From NCBI RefSeq assembly GCF_032362555.1, contig NC_083512.1:8358001-8422000 (forward strand): 64,000 nucleotides of DNA. Reading direction: 5' to 3'. The notes under the pieces are model-generated. The model was not told the DNA's origin and did not search any database. It worked only from the letters and a program-made list of their open reading frames with translations. The position numbers and the translations under genes were made by a program. Source of the DNA: Amyelois transitella (taxonomy: Eukaryota; Arthropoda; Insecta; Lepidoptera; Pyralidae). This document shows positions 1-11,160 of this stretch, piece after piece. Each line of letters opens with the position of its first letter. Position 1 is the stretch's first letter.

Positions 1-820
1 TTTACCATATTTTTGCAAAATAAATATTTCACTTTCTATATTTATCGGAAAAATTATTGCACAATATGTCCAAACCAAAGTTCAAACTACTCATTCTCTC
101 TATAAATCTAAAACTTTTGTGCTTACCTCAATTACTTAAATATACATATTACTTAGCTTCCGGTTAAACTGCCAAAGCATACTGACATGACGAAATTAAG
201 AATGTAAAGAAATTATGAAAGTACCTACATTCTATGGAAATTAAAAGAAATTCAAATGTCTGGTCTCCAAAACAAGAATTTGATTATGAGAGACTTAAAT
301 AGGGCTGCGACAATCGTTTTAAAAGCCTTTTTTTATCGCAAGCTTCTTCTATTATAAATATAGTTATTACTTGTCTTAACTGTAGTACTATCTTATTAAG
401 ACATGCTGTAATAAAAATTTAGAAGAAAAATATTTGTCGAGCAAAATAAATATGAATGACAGGCGTGTAGCTACCGTTTCCAAAGCATGGCAATTGTACG
501 TACAATATCTTTTGTTTGAATACTAAGTCATACGCCTGGAGATTTTTGGTGTTTTTGCATTAAATCACTAGTTTAGTGTGATTAATTGAACCAAAGTTTT
601 AACAAAACATTGTTTTTTTTTTGGGTGCTATAATTAGGACGGTAGTTACAAATTAAACTGACAGGAATTATAAAACTAAGAAGTGTGACAAAAACAAAAT
701 CACTTTGAAATTTCAACATGCATTCCCATTGCATCGTGAGTTATATTTTTCTTTAAAAACTAACTTATAAATTAAGTATTAATTTTTATAAATTAATTTC
801 ATAATTACCAACAAAAATAC
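1..820. other. AT-rich sequence, no gene seen
   Basis: No convincing exon, RNA gene or recognisable repeat was found. If the candidate first exon ending at 827 on the minus strand is real, this stretch is the start of its first intron, and the rest of that gene lies off the left edge. Confidence 0.4.
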
Positions 821-826
821 ACTTAC

Positions 827-1100
827 CCATTTTGTCAAATTCACTCTTACACTTTTATACAAAAAAGAATCCCGCTTTGAGATCACGTTATGAGATATGA
901 GCGGACACTTTACCGTGACATCGTCACCCTACAAGCAACACTAGATGCGCATACGCAACGCGTCGCGGGCGCGGCCTCAAGGATCTGCTGCCTACTGAGG
1001 CTTCAGCGCGAATGCCGGATGACTACCAACTCTCACTGAGGACTCCTTCGGTTGCAGATAACGTTCGCGATCACTCATCTCGCGTTATCTTGTGACCATC
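827..1100 (-). other. Candidate first exon and promoter of a minus-strand gene
   Basis: Read on the minus strand, an ATG at 830-828 is followed at once by a consensus splice donor (ATGG|GTAAGTG). This is a common arrangement in which the first exon carries the 5' UTR and only the first base or two of coding sequence. The 270 bases upstream are clearly richer in G, C and CpG than their surroundings, as expected of a promoter or 5' UTR, and a TCAGT initiator-like string is present. The coding part is too short to identify the protein, and no downstream exon falls in the window. The call is inference from donor context and composition only. Confidence 0.3.
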
Positions 1101-1600
1101 GATCTCTGACAAGTCCTGATTAAATTTATATAATGCTTACGTAAACTCATTAACATAGTACTTCAGGTTTCATTGCCGAGGGTAAACAATTGTGCTTCAA
1201 TGGCTCGTTGAACTAAGGCTTTTTTGTCCATTACGGCACGAGATACTTACATAATATATTAGAATATGAACACCAGTTTAAATGATTTGATTAAATTAAC
1301 ATATTTAAAGATGCATACGCTTCGAAAATGTTTTTGTTGTGCATAGATAAAAAAAATGAGATAAAACTGCTAAGCATAATTATTACATAAGATTTGCGAA
1401 AGATATAAGCGTCAGCTTTTACGATAAGCTTGGCATTGAACTTACTACACCCCGATCATCGTAATTAAATATTTACATGAAGCAGTAACTCTTAGTTCTT
1501 CTAAGATTATAAAATGAACGCTAAATGTTTATTTCTTCTCATTTCCGCAAAGTTGTTGTGTTTCCAGTTTAAATAGAAAATGTCAGGTTTTGTGATATTG
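1101..1600. other. Intergenic, nothing recognised
   Basis: AT-rich sequence with no supported open frame, RNA gene or repeat that I could match elsewhere in the window. Confidence 0.4.
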
Positions 1601-1617
1601 TGTATGTATGTAAATAT

Positions 1618-1830
1618 CTCTTTCCAATGGATGTCGTAAAAGGCGACTAAGGGATAGGGTTTTAAACTTGGGTTTCTTTTTTTAGGCGATGGGCTAGCAA
1701 CCTATCACTAGTTTTTATCTCAATTCTATCATTAGGCCTAACAGCTAAACGAGGCCTTTCATCATATAAGACTTCTGGCTCTGTCTACCCCGCAAGGGAT
1801 ATAGACGTGATTATATGAATGAATGTAAAC
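1618..1830 (+). repeat. SINE-like repeat, family A copy
   Basis: This copy has the blocks found at many places in the window: a 'GGATGTCGTAAAAGGCGACT' block, a 'GGCGATGGGCTAGCAACCT' block, an 'AATTCTATCATTA' block, and a 'GTCTACCCCGCAAGGGATA' block followed by a tail near TATATGAATGAATG. It lacks the GTGTGGTTCCCGGCA head seen in full copies at 44618 and 40355, so it is truncated at the 5' end. The element codes for no protein. Its class (SINE) is inferred from length, copy number and the simple-repeat tail. Confidence 0.8.
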
Positions 1831-2064
1831 ACAGCCATTTATGTTGTTTACATACATTTGGGTCCTATGATCATACATTTAGGTATATAATAGTATGCAC
1901 TGCACGTGCATTTCGTTGGTCGTCTTTAACGTGTTTGCTGTTCAGTAGGTCAAGGGTTTGTGAAGATAGTACTGCATGGGGGAGTAAGGACGTGTTTTAT
2001 TGTGTTTGACTGACTGTCCAAAAAGGATCGTGTAATGTATTGGAGGCATCGTTCGTTGTGACGT

Positions 2065-2150
2065 GCGGTTCCCGGGACTTTAGGTTAGGGCCACTTCCAC
2101 ACCATGTCTCTTTCTAATGGATATCTTAAAAAGCGATTAAGAGAATACAC
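2065..2150 (+). repeat. Degenerate head of SINE-like family A
   Basis: A GGTTCCCGGGACTT head and a diverged 'AATGGATATCTTAAAAAGCGAT' block match the order of family A. The 3' half is missing. Confidence 0.5.
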
Positions 2151-2287
2151 ATACATCCAGTGAAATTTTTACTATCAAGGTTCAATGTGGGTTAGACTTC
2201 CCGATATTGAGTGCGCGTGATGTTGCAGACAAAAGAACCTAGGTTAAAATCTAATAAGAAATTTAAAGAAATGTCCCGTGTGAAAAC

Positions 2288-2432
2288 GTCTGGTCAAAAA
2301 AGTACCTTGAGCCGATTAACTTGCATGAAGAGAGAGATGAACGTGGATGAAGCGGAAGAAGTATGCAAGGATTGTAGCTAGCGGTAGTATCTGCCTATCG
2401 TTCCGGGAAAGTAGATTGATTTTTATGTTATG
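2288..2432 (+). repeat. LINE 3'-end fragment (GHVERM-type)
   Basis: This matches the downstream half of the better preserved fragment at 23463-23775. Shared parts include 'GTCAAAA-AGTACC', a 'GCATGAAGAGAG' block, 'GTGGATGAAGCG', 'GAAGTATGCA', and the terminal 'TCCGGGAAAG' stretch. The reading frame is broken by stops. It is a 5'-truncated retrotransposon remnant. Confidence 0.6.
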
Positions 2433-2439
2433 TTAATAA

Positions 2440-3430
2440 AAAAGAACAACAATTAATTAAACCTCATGATTATTTTTTCAAAGAAGTGGACAATTTGTGA
2501 TTTTCTCGGCGGACCTTTAAGAGGATTGTTTTAAGCTGAACTCCCGATGGAATATTGCGCGGTAAAGCTCAGTACCAAACCGAGATGGAAAGCTTAATAA
2601 CAATTTAGTATTTTTTCAGCTAGAGTCTTGTGAATATTGTCTCTGTTACCAAGAAATGGATGAGGCCGTGATTTAAAACCGCAACTAAAATAATTAATAA
2701 TTAAAATGTTTAATATTTTTAATATAAGTATTTGGCATAAAGTCCTATATGTATAGAATATTTACTATTGTAATAACTTTGTTAATGCAAAAATGATATG
2801 AAAAGCGAAAAGTGGAAAGAGAAAAGTCTGAAAATGGATCCCGGGGCCGAAGGTTTGCTGTGGAGGGTGCAACTGAGAACAGGCAACGCTAAGAGATCTT
2901 TGCTTTCATAAATTAAAAAAATATCCATCAAATTCGATGCCTTTTGATCCCTCTTACTTAGGCCACAACACAACGCGCTTTGGAAAACAATCTCAGTTTG
3001 ATCGTAAACAGGCTTCGTTTCGCTGTTATGCCTAAGTGTAAATTATAGGCTTTATTACTCTTATCAAATCCATTCAATCGTTTAACTTGCCGACAAAGAC
3101 GTGCAAACATTAATAATATTGATAAAAGTAAGAACATCCAACCAAATCGAGTCTTCGACTACTACTGACCCTGTCTATCCTGTAAAGGAAGAAGACTTTG
3201 TAGTAAGTAGAGTGTTATATAGTAGCGTCAAACATAAAGAAAAGTATTTAGTTTGCGTGATGCCCGCTCGCAAGGCTGAGCTGCGCCGGCGCAACCGGAC
3301 GGTCAAGTGCGACCGCGTGCCGTATTTGGCGCGACGCCCTAGGATTATCAATAAACTGTTTTCCTTATATGCGCATTGAATTTGGCAATACTGTAATAAG
3401 CAGTTTAGGTAAGTCATAAGTTTAAACATC
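2440..3430. other. Intergenic with a short GC-rich patch
   Basis: Mostly AT-rich. Bases 3255-3345 are strikingly rich in G and C, and an open frame of 92 codons (3101-3379) runs across them. I see no domain, splice context or homologous copy, so I do not call a gene. Confidence 0.3.
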
Positions 3431-3439
3431 GAAAAAGTC

Positions 3440-3562
3440 AAAGAAAGAATTTCTTTTGACATGGGATTCTTCTTTAAGACGATGGGCTCGCATCCTGCCA
3501 CTATTTGAATCTCAATTCCATCGTCAGCCATGCAGATGAACGTGACCTTTTAGTCTGTTTGA
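3440..3562 (+). repeat. SINE-like family A fragment
   Basis: Contains the family blocks near GGGATTCTTCTTTAAGACGA, 'GATGGGCTCGCATCCTGCCA' and 'AATCTCAATTCCATCGTC', in the normal order. Both ends are missing. Confidence 0.55.
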
Positions 3563-3569
3563 AATTATT

Positions 3570-6200
3570 TTTAACTCAAGTCTAGCATAAACTCCGATTT
3601 TGTGTTTGTATGTATGTTTGTAGTATTATTCTTCATTATGTATTATGCAATAGTGCAATATTTAAGAAACACCTAGTGTGACTTGGGTTAAAAAATCGAA
3701 GACCTTCCCTTTCATTATATACCAAATACAGTATTAGTATTCATATAACGTGTTACCACGTCTTTTAAGGTCGATTTCAACACTTTTGGAATTAACCAGT
3801 ACCGTATAGTCCTTCGAAACCGTGACAGAAAGGCCAAAGATTGTAAAAAGGGGGTAATGAAATAAAAATAAGTGATGTTTGTGGAGTTTGCCTCATCCAT
3901 ACCATCTGAATATATCAATTCCTGACAAAACCTGAATACATTAAGCGTCCCAATGTTATACTGTTATATATACCTACTTATTGCTTCTGTTTTTTTACCA
4001 AATGTAACTAGAGATAGGTACTTGCTACACATAAAAATATCTTTCTTATCTTTGCGCGTTTCTCTCCATAGATTTGTTCTCAGAGAGCGTTTGATTTCGG
4101 AGCTCGGAAGTCGCTTCACATTTTTTTTCTACATTTAGACCTGTCTTTCACTTGCATACGAATGAGTGGATTGGTTATTTTATCGACGGCAAAACAAAGA
4201 GTAAGAAAAGCATATAGGCCATGACATCGATAGGTCCGCAAAAACGGACTTTCAACTGGATAATGTGTGTGCTAAATTAAGAAATACCTTCATAGTTGCC
4301 AAATTAGTAAATTGGTACTTTGGATTTAACTGTACTTGCTAAAAACACTCGATAAAGTTTGAAGAATTAAAGGCTGAATCTCCAAAATTCAGCAGGTGCG
4401 ATTAAATCAACTAATTAGGCTTAGATTTCTGTCACAGAGGAGATCTGTTGAAGAATCCCAATGCTAGCCTTGTACCACCATAGCATACAAGATGTAGATG
4501 TCTTAACTCTAAAGATAACGCGTAAATAACCTGGTGCATCCAAATTTTAATAAATGGTATCCTATCTGTAAATTGTAATTAATTATTTTTATATATTTCA
4601 TAGAAATGTATAAATTTAACTAAGGTATAACTTTGGCTAACACTTATACAATATTGCGACTGGTCTATGTCAGCAACCCATAACACAGGGTAACCAATAT
4701 TTATTAGCAAATAAATTTCATTTCATATCACGTGTGTGTCAGATGACGTCACTTATGACGTTGTATAAGCCGAGTTTAGCCACGTCTGATGAAGCCCCTC
4801 CTATCAATCCTATTAGTAACGCTTACTTACGATGGTAAGAAAATACCCTTCTAAAAATGTGAATTGCACATTGTTGTGTCATAGTTTCTAAACCGCCTGA
4901 TTATCAAACGTAAATACATTATAGCAAAATGACAACCAAAAATAGTTTTATGAATGAAGCATTCGGAATTGCAACTATAGGGAATACGCAAAGACGAGAG
5001 AGAAAAAATACGTGATTATTGCTACTGCTACAATTCAAGTGTACGAGAATATTATAAAACAAGAACTCCCAAAGATATTCTAAGCCAAGTGTAAATGTAA
5101 ACCTATTAAAAAGTTGTGTAAATTTAAGTAAATACTTTTTATTATGAAACGATTTTCAGGAAGGGTTACCCTGGATAGTAGCTTTTGTCAAAATCTTTTT
5201 ACGGGATCTAAGGTTATATTGTCTTAAAGATTTCCCGAGCTCTGAAGTCAATATCTTTGTGCAATCAGGAACATATGTATCTATTGTGAAGAGGAAAAAA
5301 ACCTAGAAAGGTTGGGGGATAGATACTTTTAAACAAATAGTACCAAAACCTGTCCATTTGTTTTCCATAAAGTATAAAAGTAAAAATTTACTGGCGTTGT
5401 AAACCTTGTGAAATCTTGCGTTGGCATACTGTGTGTGAAACACGTTACATGACTTTTCAATTTTGGAATAGCGTGATTGTGATAAGATTGAGAAAATGAT
5501 CCATCATAAATAGAAGAATATTTTATTTCTTGACAGAACAATGTACCTCTTAGATTGCGGTTTATTTACAAGTCAGGAAGTGTTATCAGAGCCATAGCGA
5601 ATAACAAATATGTTATGATTTATTTATATTCTAGGACTCAATTTTTCAGTAACTCTACAAATACCTATGTAAGTTTCTGTACATATTGTGAGAAAAGTAA
5701 TATTTACCTACAGTATTTATATCTATACTATTGTGGTCTATTTATTTAGTAGTAGTATACATTAAGTAGTAAAGTCAATGGAGGCATTTTAATACACAAG
5801 CGTGATGCAGATGTTTATATTCTACCGCGGCTTTGTATGGCTCTAATGTTTTCCTTGTCTGAGTTATTGAAATTACATCAGTCTGATTCCTAAGTGATGC
5901 TCTTACGGTAAGAGGATTTAGACAGTTGGGATTCTGTAACCATAACCCAATAAAGGTCAGTTTCTCCTTTAAATGTTGCTGAGGACATACGGACTTACGG
6001 AGTCGCTTTGTGTTAAAACCTGATTTTAATCAAAGGCAAATCGGGCTTCTTTTCTGAGATAGAGGCGGCACACGTCAATAGGATGACGATGCAGACTTGG
6101 CCGCGCTGAGCCATTAGCCCCCTTTCTCAATTTTTATCGAAATCTGGGTTTACTTAACATATAAGATAGCTCTTTGGTAACTATCGCCAAGAGGCTGATA
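3570..6200. other. Intergenic, no supported gene
   Basis: AT-rich sequence. The open frames are short, have no codon structure or splice context that I can defend, and match no family that I recognise. Confidence 0.4.
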
Positions 6201-6206
6201 AAAATA

Positions 6207-6346
6207 GAAATGGATTTATTTTCAAAATAGTATACAAGGTGATATCAACGTAACATAAGTATAATTATCTATCTACAACCGATTCCAAAGCTTGCAAAGT
6301 TGAGAGGAAGCGGTGGAACAAACTACACTTCGGCATTTTCACCTGA
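6207..6346 (+). repeat. Interspersed repeat, family C copy 1
   Basis: Shares with 21444-21570 the blocks GATTTATTTTCAAAAT, 'CCGATTCCAAAGC'/'CCGCTTCCAAAGC', and 'AGCGGTGGAACAAACTACAC'/'AGCAGCGGAACAAACTACAC'. The two copies are in the same orientation. No coding capacity is seen, and the class is unknown. Confidence 0.65.
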
Positions 6347-6349
6347 TGT

Positions 6350-8355
6350 CAATTGATTGTATTTGTATGTTAATAGATAAGGATTTCCTTCTAAAATAAA
6401 AGAAACACTACCGGTGGCAGTGTATTACTAAATATGCCTTCTAAAAATGCAATTATCTAGTAGAGTGAAAATAGCACATCTCAGCTATGAACAAAGTAAT
6501 TATTGTTGGTACAGATTATATAATAAATAGTGTCAGTGACAATTTCGTGCTCACAAGAAGCCGACTCAATGTTTATTAATCGTTTAAAGCGACGCAAGGA
6601 CAAATTCATTGGGCGACCGATGGTGGATAACTGGAATTCCGTGGATAAGCCGCTCTCACCTTATCTCCACTTGTTTTTTCAGATATATTAGGTGATTGAT
6701 CGACGAGGCCGGGTGTGGAAATATCCGACTTTGATATCAAGGCCTTGAAAATACATTGACATAGCATCGTAAATGGTATTTTGAAATTTTGCGTGCCATC
6801 ACGCAAAATTATAAGACTTACTCGGTTTTTCATTTGATAAACTTCTGGGGTTTTCTTTTACTATTGCACACAAATTTATTACCTAATATCATCTTTTTTT
6901 TTATAAAATCTTCATGGAAACTTTACTATATTAGGTTGGTATTATAAAGATTTTTGCTTAGAATGGCCCCACAGCTCCTGTTTTTCTCGTAACATTCCCT
7001 ACTAAAATTATTATTACGAAAGTTAATATCTCGTTACGCTTTCACGCCTAAAGAACTTAAACGATTTTGATAGATGCAGAGATAGAGTTGACCCTGAGGA
7101 AGAACATCGGCTATTTTTGTATTACAAAAAAGGGGGAGAAGGAGTTAACATAGTTAATTACAATAAAAGAAAAAATAAGCTGTAATATGATTGACACAAC
7201 CGATAAAAGTCTAGTCTAGCATTTAGCACGTGAATATCGCATGACATGCGATAAAAACAAAGACCTTATAGTATTTATATTTATAGGTTATAATAAATCT
7301 TTTTAACAATGCCAGTGAAATAAACGAATGGTGAATTTGTTAGCTACAAACTGCTTTGTTGAATTTCCTATGGTTTTCAGATTTTAAACAGGAAAATAAT
7401 CGCCCGTGTTAATTTGGACGCGATTATTATAAGGTGTAATATTAATGATCGAGTTTTTACACGAGTTTAGTATTGCGCATGTAGAGATCGTTGCCTGGAT
7501 ATCAATCAATCAATAAATATATTTACTTATTTGTAAAAGTAATCGCTTACGCTACGCTTTCATGGCTTAATCGCTGGACAGCTTTTAATGAAATCTGAAT
7601 TCAAACATAAATTACTTTTTTTTGTAAATCGTATGGGAGTCTAGCCACGTGGTCTTTCAGGCTTTTCATGTCGGACTTTTCAGGCTCAGTTTACCTCTAC
7701 ACTATAAGTATGTATGCAAAGTATTTTTATAGTTATATTGTATTAATGCCAATTGTCATTTGGCTTTCCTCGCTCGGATCAATACAACAAAAACATCACG
7801 AGGGTTGAATACAATTATTACCAATAGAAGGCCGAGGTTCCGCCAACCTTGCGATAATCACAAATATATCGCTAAATAATTGCATTGCTATGTAAATGTG
7901 GACATAAGAACTAACAAAGTACATAGTCATGGTTTCATGACATACTGAAACTCGTGGATCGTGTAAGCGTATCAAAGGAAAGGTTTTCTCAGAGAGAAAA
8001 CGTTTGATATGCAAATTGAGGAAGGTCAGATCTATTCCATCTGTTTTGAATTCCACTCGCGAAATACTAGTTGTTTCTCGCGGCACCGTCTTAGCAGTTT
8101 CATGAGGAGTACGCTAGTTTATTGTTAAAAAATATGCATCTAAGAGGAAAGTACCTATTAACTAATATATATATGCATATTTTTTATCAAAATATCGATT
8201 TCGTACAGACGATACCTATCTCTAGAGATAGTTATTATGAATTATCACGTTGTCTTATCAACTTGTCAACTATTGTCAGCAGACTACACAAATACCTCAG
8301 TCTCTGAACTTGAAATAATATTTATTATTGCATAATTTACACCCAAACTATATTT
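6350..8355. other. Intergenic, no supported gene
   Basis: AT-rich sequence with only short chance-length open frames on either strand. I recognise no repeat unit in it. Confidence 0.4.
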
Positions 8356-8357
8356 TT

Positions 8358-8438
8358 TAGCCTATTGAGCTGTACCGAATCTGGAACTGGACTATACATT
8401 TAAAAAGTATTTCAGATACGATACAGCTCAATAGGCTA
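8358..8438. repeat. Hairpin: 26-bp inverted repeat with 29-nt loop
   Basis: Bases 8358-8383 are the reverse complement of 8413-8438 apart from two mismatches (the first 16 bases pair as TAGCCTATTGAGCTGT). The 29 bases between would form a loop. An RNA read from either strand would fold into a stem of roughly 26 pairs, a size compatible with a microRNA precursor. It could equally be a small foldback transposon. Nothing in the sequence decides between these. Confidence 0.85.
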
Positions 8439-8444
8439 ACAATA

Positions 8445-10195
8445 TACTCATAGATATAGCTGCATTTAGCGCTCATGATGTCATTTAGCATTTCCAAGCT
8501 GGTCTGGCAGCGAAAATTATTTTTTCTTTTAAAACGACCATCGTCTAAAGATGAATCAAGCAACTACTTAACGTTTCATGTAATAAAAATTGCAAGCATT
8601 CAAATTCCAAATGTAATTCACGTAATAAACCATGCTAACTCTACAATAAAACGATTTAACAAGTAATTTAGCAGTCGGAATTGATTCAAATAAACTGGAA
8701 TCAGGGGATTCAATACCGCGTGATTTAAAGGGATTGGTCGTGGAAAGTCGGGAAAGCAATAAGAAGACAATCAGTTTGTTTACTGGCGAAGGAAACAGTC
8801 ACGAGCCCAGGGGACGCAATAAGCGTAATCCCGGGAACAGACCTCACTTGTACCGGAAGCGCCAGGTAAAGTATGATTTAACCCAGCTACTTGAGAGATA
8901 TAAAGTTTATGTATTAGAAAGTACCTTAAGGGCTATTCCGGTTGTGCCTGTGAAAAAAATTATACCGACGTCACTGGCAAATAACAAGAACCGCAAGCTT
9001 ATAAATTTCCTAGGAAGATTATAAACTTTCGTAGAATTCTAAACGAGAGATGAATTATATTATTTTACGTCCACATTTCCGTAAACTTATCAATTTACGA
9101 TCTTTCGTGGTAATTTATAAACTTATGGATATCCATTCCTAAGACTCTTATCGGTTCGACCACAAACGAGCTTTAAATTTTACATTTCTTTAAATACGGA
9201 AAATAACAAACAGCTCTCTGATTTACTTTTAGTTCAGAAGATAACGCGTGAAGAGACAACAAACAAAGAAATAAAGTCACTTTCGCATTTATTATACTCG
9301 TATTAATTGGGATTCTTTTCTCGGGACATTTGACTAAAAACCAAAGTTTAATCTAGTTTTGTATCAACCTCCAGCATTCATGCGTATCTACAGACTCTCT
9401 TGTAATGATCCTTAATCCAAGTTTATTACAGAGAAATTAAAATTACGAAAACTTTTTTCAAATAATAGAAAGAAAAAAATTTTGTTAACATTATTACCGT
9501 CGGCTCCCAATCTTTAAACTTTAAAATTGTTTGTTGTATTGTTACGTATGTTTTCATACGTACCTTTATTTTTTAAATAGGTTTATCATGGATCTGTCAA
9601 GATTTCAATTACAAGACATCCAACTAGCTTAGCTTAGCTATTTGATGACACTTTTTTATTTCCTCATAGATAAAATAATATCATGAAAGGTAGGTGTATT
9701 GATAGATTCGTCGTCAATTTATCAAATGAAGCCTTATGATTGCCAAAAGAGGATTATCTGTTTCTAAGGATTGAGTTAGGTGGTGTAATAATAAATCATG
9801 ACAGACTTTTTTATTAAGATTAACGTAAGACTTAAGAAATAGGTAGTAAATATCATGAAGATAATATACTATTACATTATTGAAAAGATAGCTATTTTAT
9901 CGAAAATATTTAACTTTAATATTGGAATAAAGATTTCTAGTGGGTCATCTTTACCCTTAATGACATCAACAGAGTGAAATATTTATACTTGTAAACCAGA
10001 TGGTAAAACAATCTGAAATACGTATCAGCTGAATTAGTTTAATCGAAAAATGTGCAACGCGCTCTTTGCCTGTGAAAAAAAAAACACTTCTCTTATTAAG
10101 CCTTTTCATCGCTTTCATGTCCACATGGAAAAATAGTAAGTACTTTTTAATCTCATCTAGTAACGAGAGGTCAATGTTGCGAAGGCGGGCAGAAC
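8445..10195. other. Intergenic, no supported gene
   Basis: AT-rich sequence. A 96-codon open frame at 8734-9024 has a somewhat higher G+C stretch but no recognisable domain. It was not accepted as a gene. Confidence 0.4.
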
Positions 10196-10670
10196 CGCGC
10201 GCCTACAGTGCGCTTCCTGTCAGTTCTCGCGCCCAGCCGCCCTCCGCCCGCCCAACAGCAAACATTGTTACATCTAAATCGAAAACCACATCGTTATTTA
10301 GTTTCACGTGTCCATGAAGCATTTTCAATGATATTTATAAAGATTAAATAAAAGAAGAATTAAATGGGATAAAAAAATATAAACATAAAAGTGTGCGAAT
10401 CAAAATAAGTTGACTTTAAAATCCACCCGACCACAAGCATTGTTACAACTAAATCGAAAACCAATTTATTGTTAATTTTACGTGTCAAAAAAAAGTTTCA
10501 ACGACCACTTAAAGAAAAAAAAAATAAGAAATTGCGAGAAATACATTTTTGTTTTATTAATAATAAAAAAAATGCGTCCAAATCAATTAAGTTGACTGTG
10601 AAATCCGCCCAAGAGTGAACATTGTTAAAACTAAATCGGAAGCCACATCGTTATGAGTTCCTACTGTGGC
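10190..10670 (+). repeat. Degenerate tandem repeat, unit about 175-182 bp
   Basis: The core CATTGTTA..CTAAATCG recurs from 10263, 10438 and 10620, at spacings of 175 and 182 bp. Each copy is preceded by a CCGCCC/CCACCC block, and between cores lies a shared 'AAGTTGACT' block. About 2.5 units are recognisable, each diverged by indels. The array lies just left of the LTR retrotransposon. The first unit is flanked by a GC-rich stretch (10185-10260). Confidence 0.75.
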
Positions 10671-10761
10671 TCAAACTTTTGCTACGGATAGTGAGATTGT
10701 GCAAAGTTTTGGTGACAAATAATTCCAACAATATTCTGTGAATGCAGTTTAAAAGTGCATA

Positions 10762-10765
10762 TTTG
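10762..10765. repeat. Left target-site duplication of LTR element (TTTG)
   Basis: TTTG directly abuts the left LTR and recurs at 15834-15837 directly after the right LTR. A 4-bp duplication is normal for Ty3/gypsy integration. ATTTG can be matched as a 5-bp version if the LTR boundary is moved by one base. Confidence 0.7.
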
Positions 10766-11137
10766 TATAATGAATTATCAATATGCCTGTTTATTTAGAA
10801 ATAAAGACGTAATTGCGTTTCTGTGAACAAAAGATTTCTTTATTTACAAAAGTTTTTTAACACTTTGATAATGACATAAGCTTATAAACTAAACATTTAC
10901 TCACCTGTGAACAAAAGAAACAACATTTAAAGCCCTTATTTCGGGTCTATTTTAATAATTTCACAGGCAAGATTTTTACAATAAAATATCTGTTACACTA
11001 CCTACACAAAATAATTCTAACCTAAATAATCACACTTGACATCTTGACGTTTAAGCTGCCAGTGACCTCAACTAATTAACGCGGCAAAATTTAAATTGCA
11101 TACATTACATAAAGAATACCTATAAGTTTTCTTTACA
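10766..11137 (-). repeat. 3' LTR of the Ty3/gypsy element
   Basis: Matches 15462-15833 with no difference that I can see. On the minus strand it starts TGTAAAGAAAAC and ends CATTATA, so the usual terminal CA is not inside the shared sequence. An AATAAA polyadenylation signal lies on the minus strand at 10795-10790. Confidence 0.95.
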
Positions 11138-11148
11138 TTTCCCCTCCC
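11138..11148 (-). promoter_or_regulatory. Polypurine tract of the Ty3/gypsy element
   Basis: On the minus strand GGGAGGGGAAA lies directly before the TG that opens the 3' LTR. This is the expected position and composition for the plus-strand DNA primer. Confidence 0.85.
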
Positions 11149-11160
11149 GGAGAAAAACAA

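Noticed and set aside
3101-3379. 92-codon open frame over a GC-rich patch
   Set aside because: Frame composition shifts abruptly at the patch and it overlaps family A-like debris upstream. No evidence of a gene.
8734-9024. 96-codon basic open frame
   Set aside because: No domain, no second copy and no conserved context. A CAG|GTAAAG donor-like site inside it is not enough.
10066-10317. 83-codon open frame with a hydrophobic start and GC-rich end
   Set aside because: It runs into the tandem repeat array and changes composition half way. No splice or domain support.
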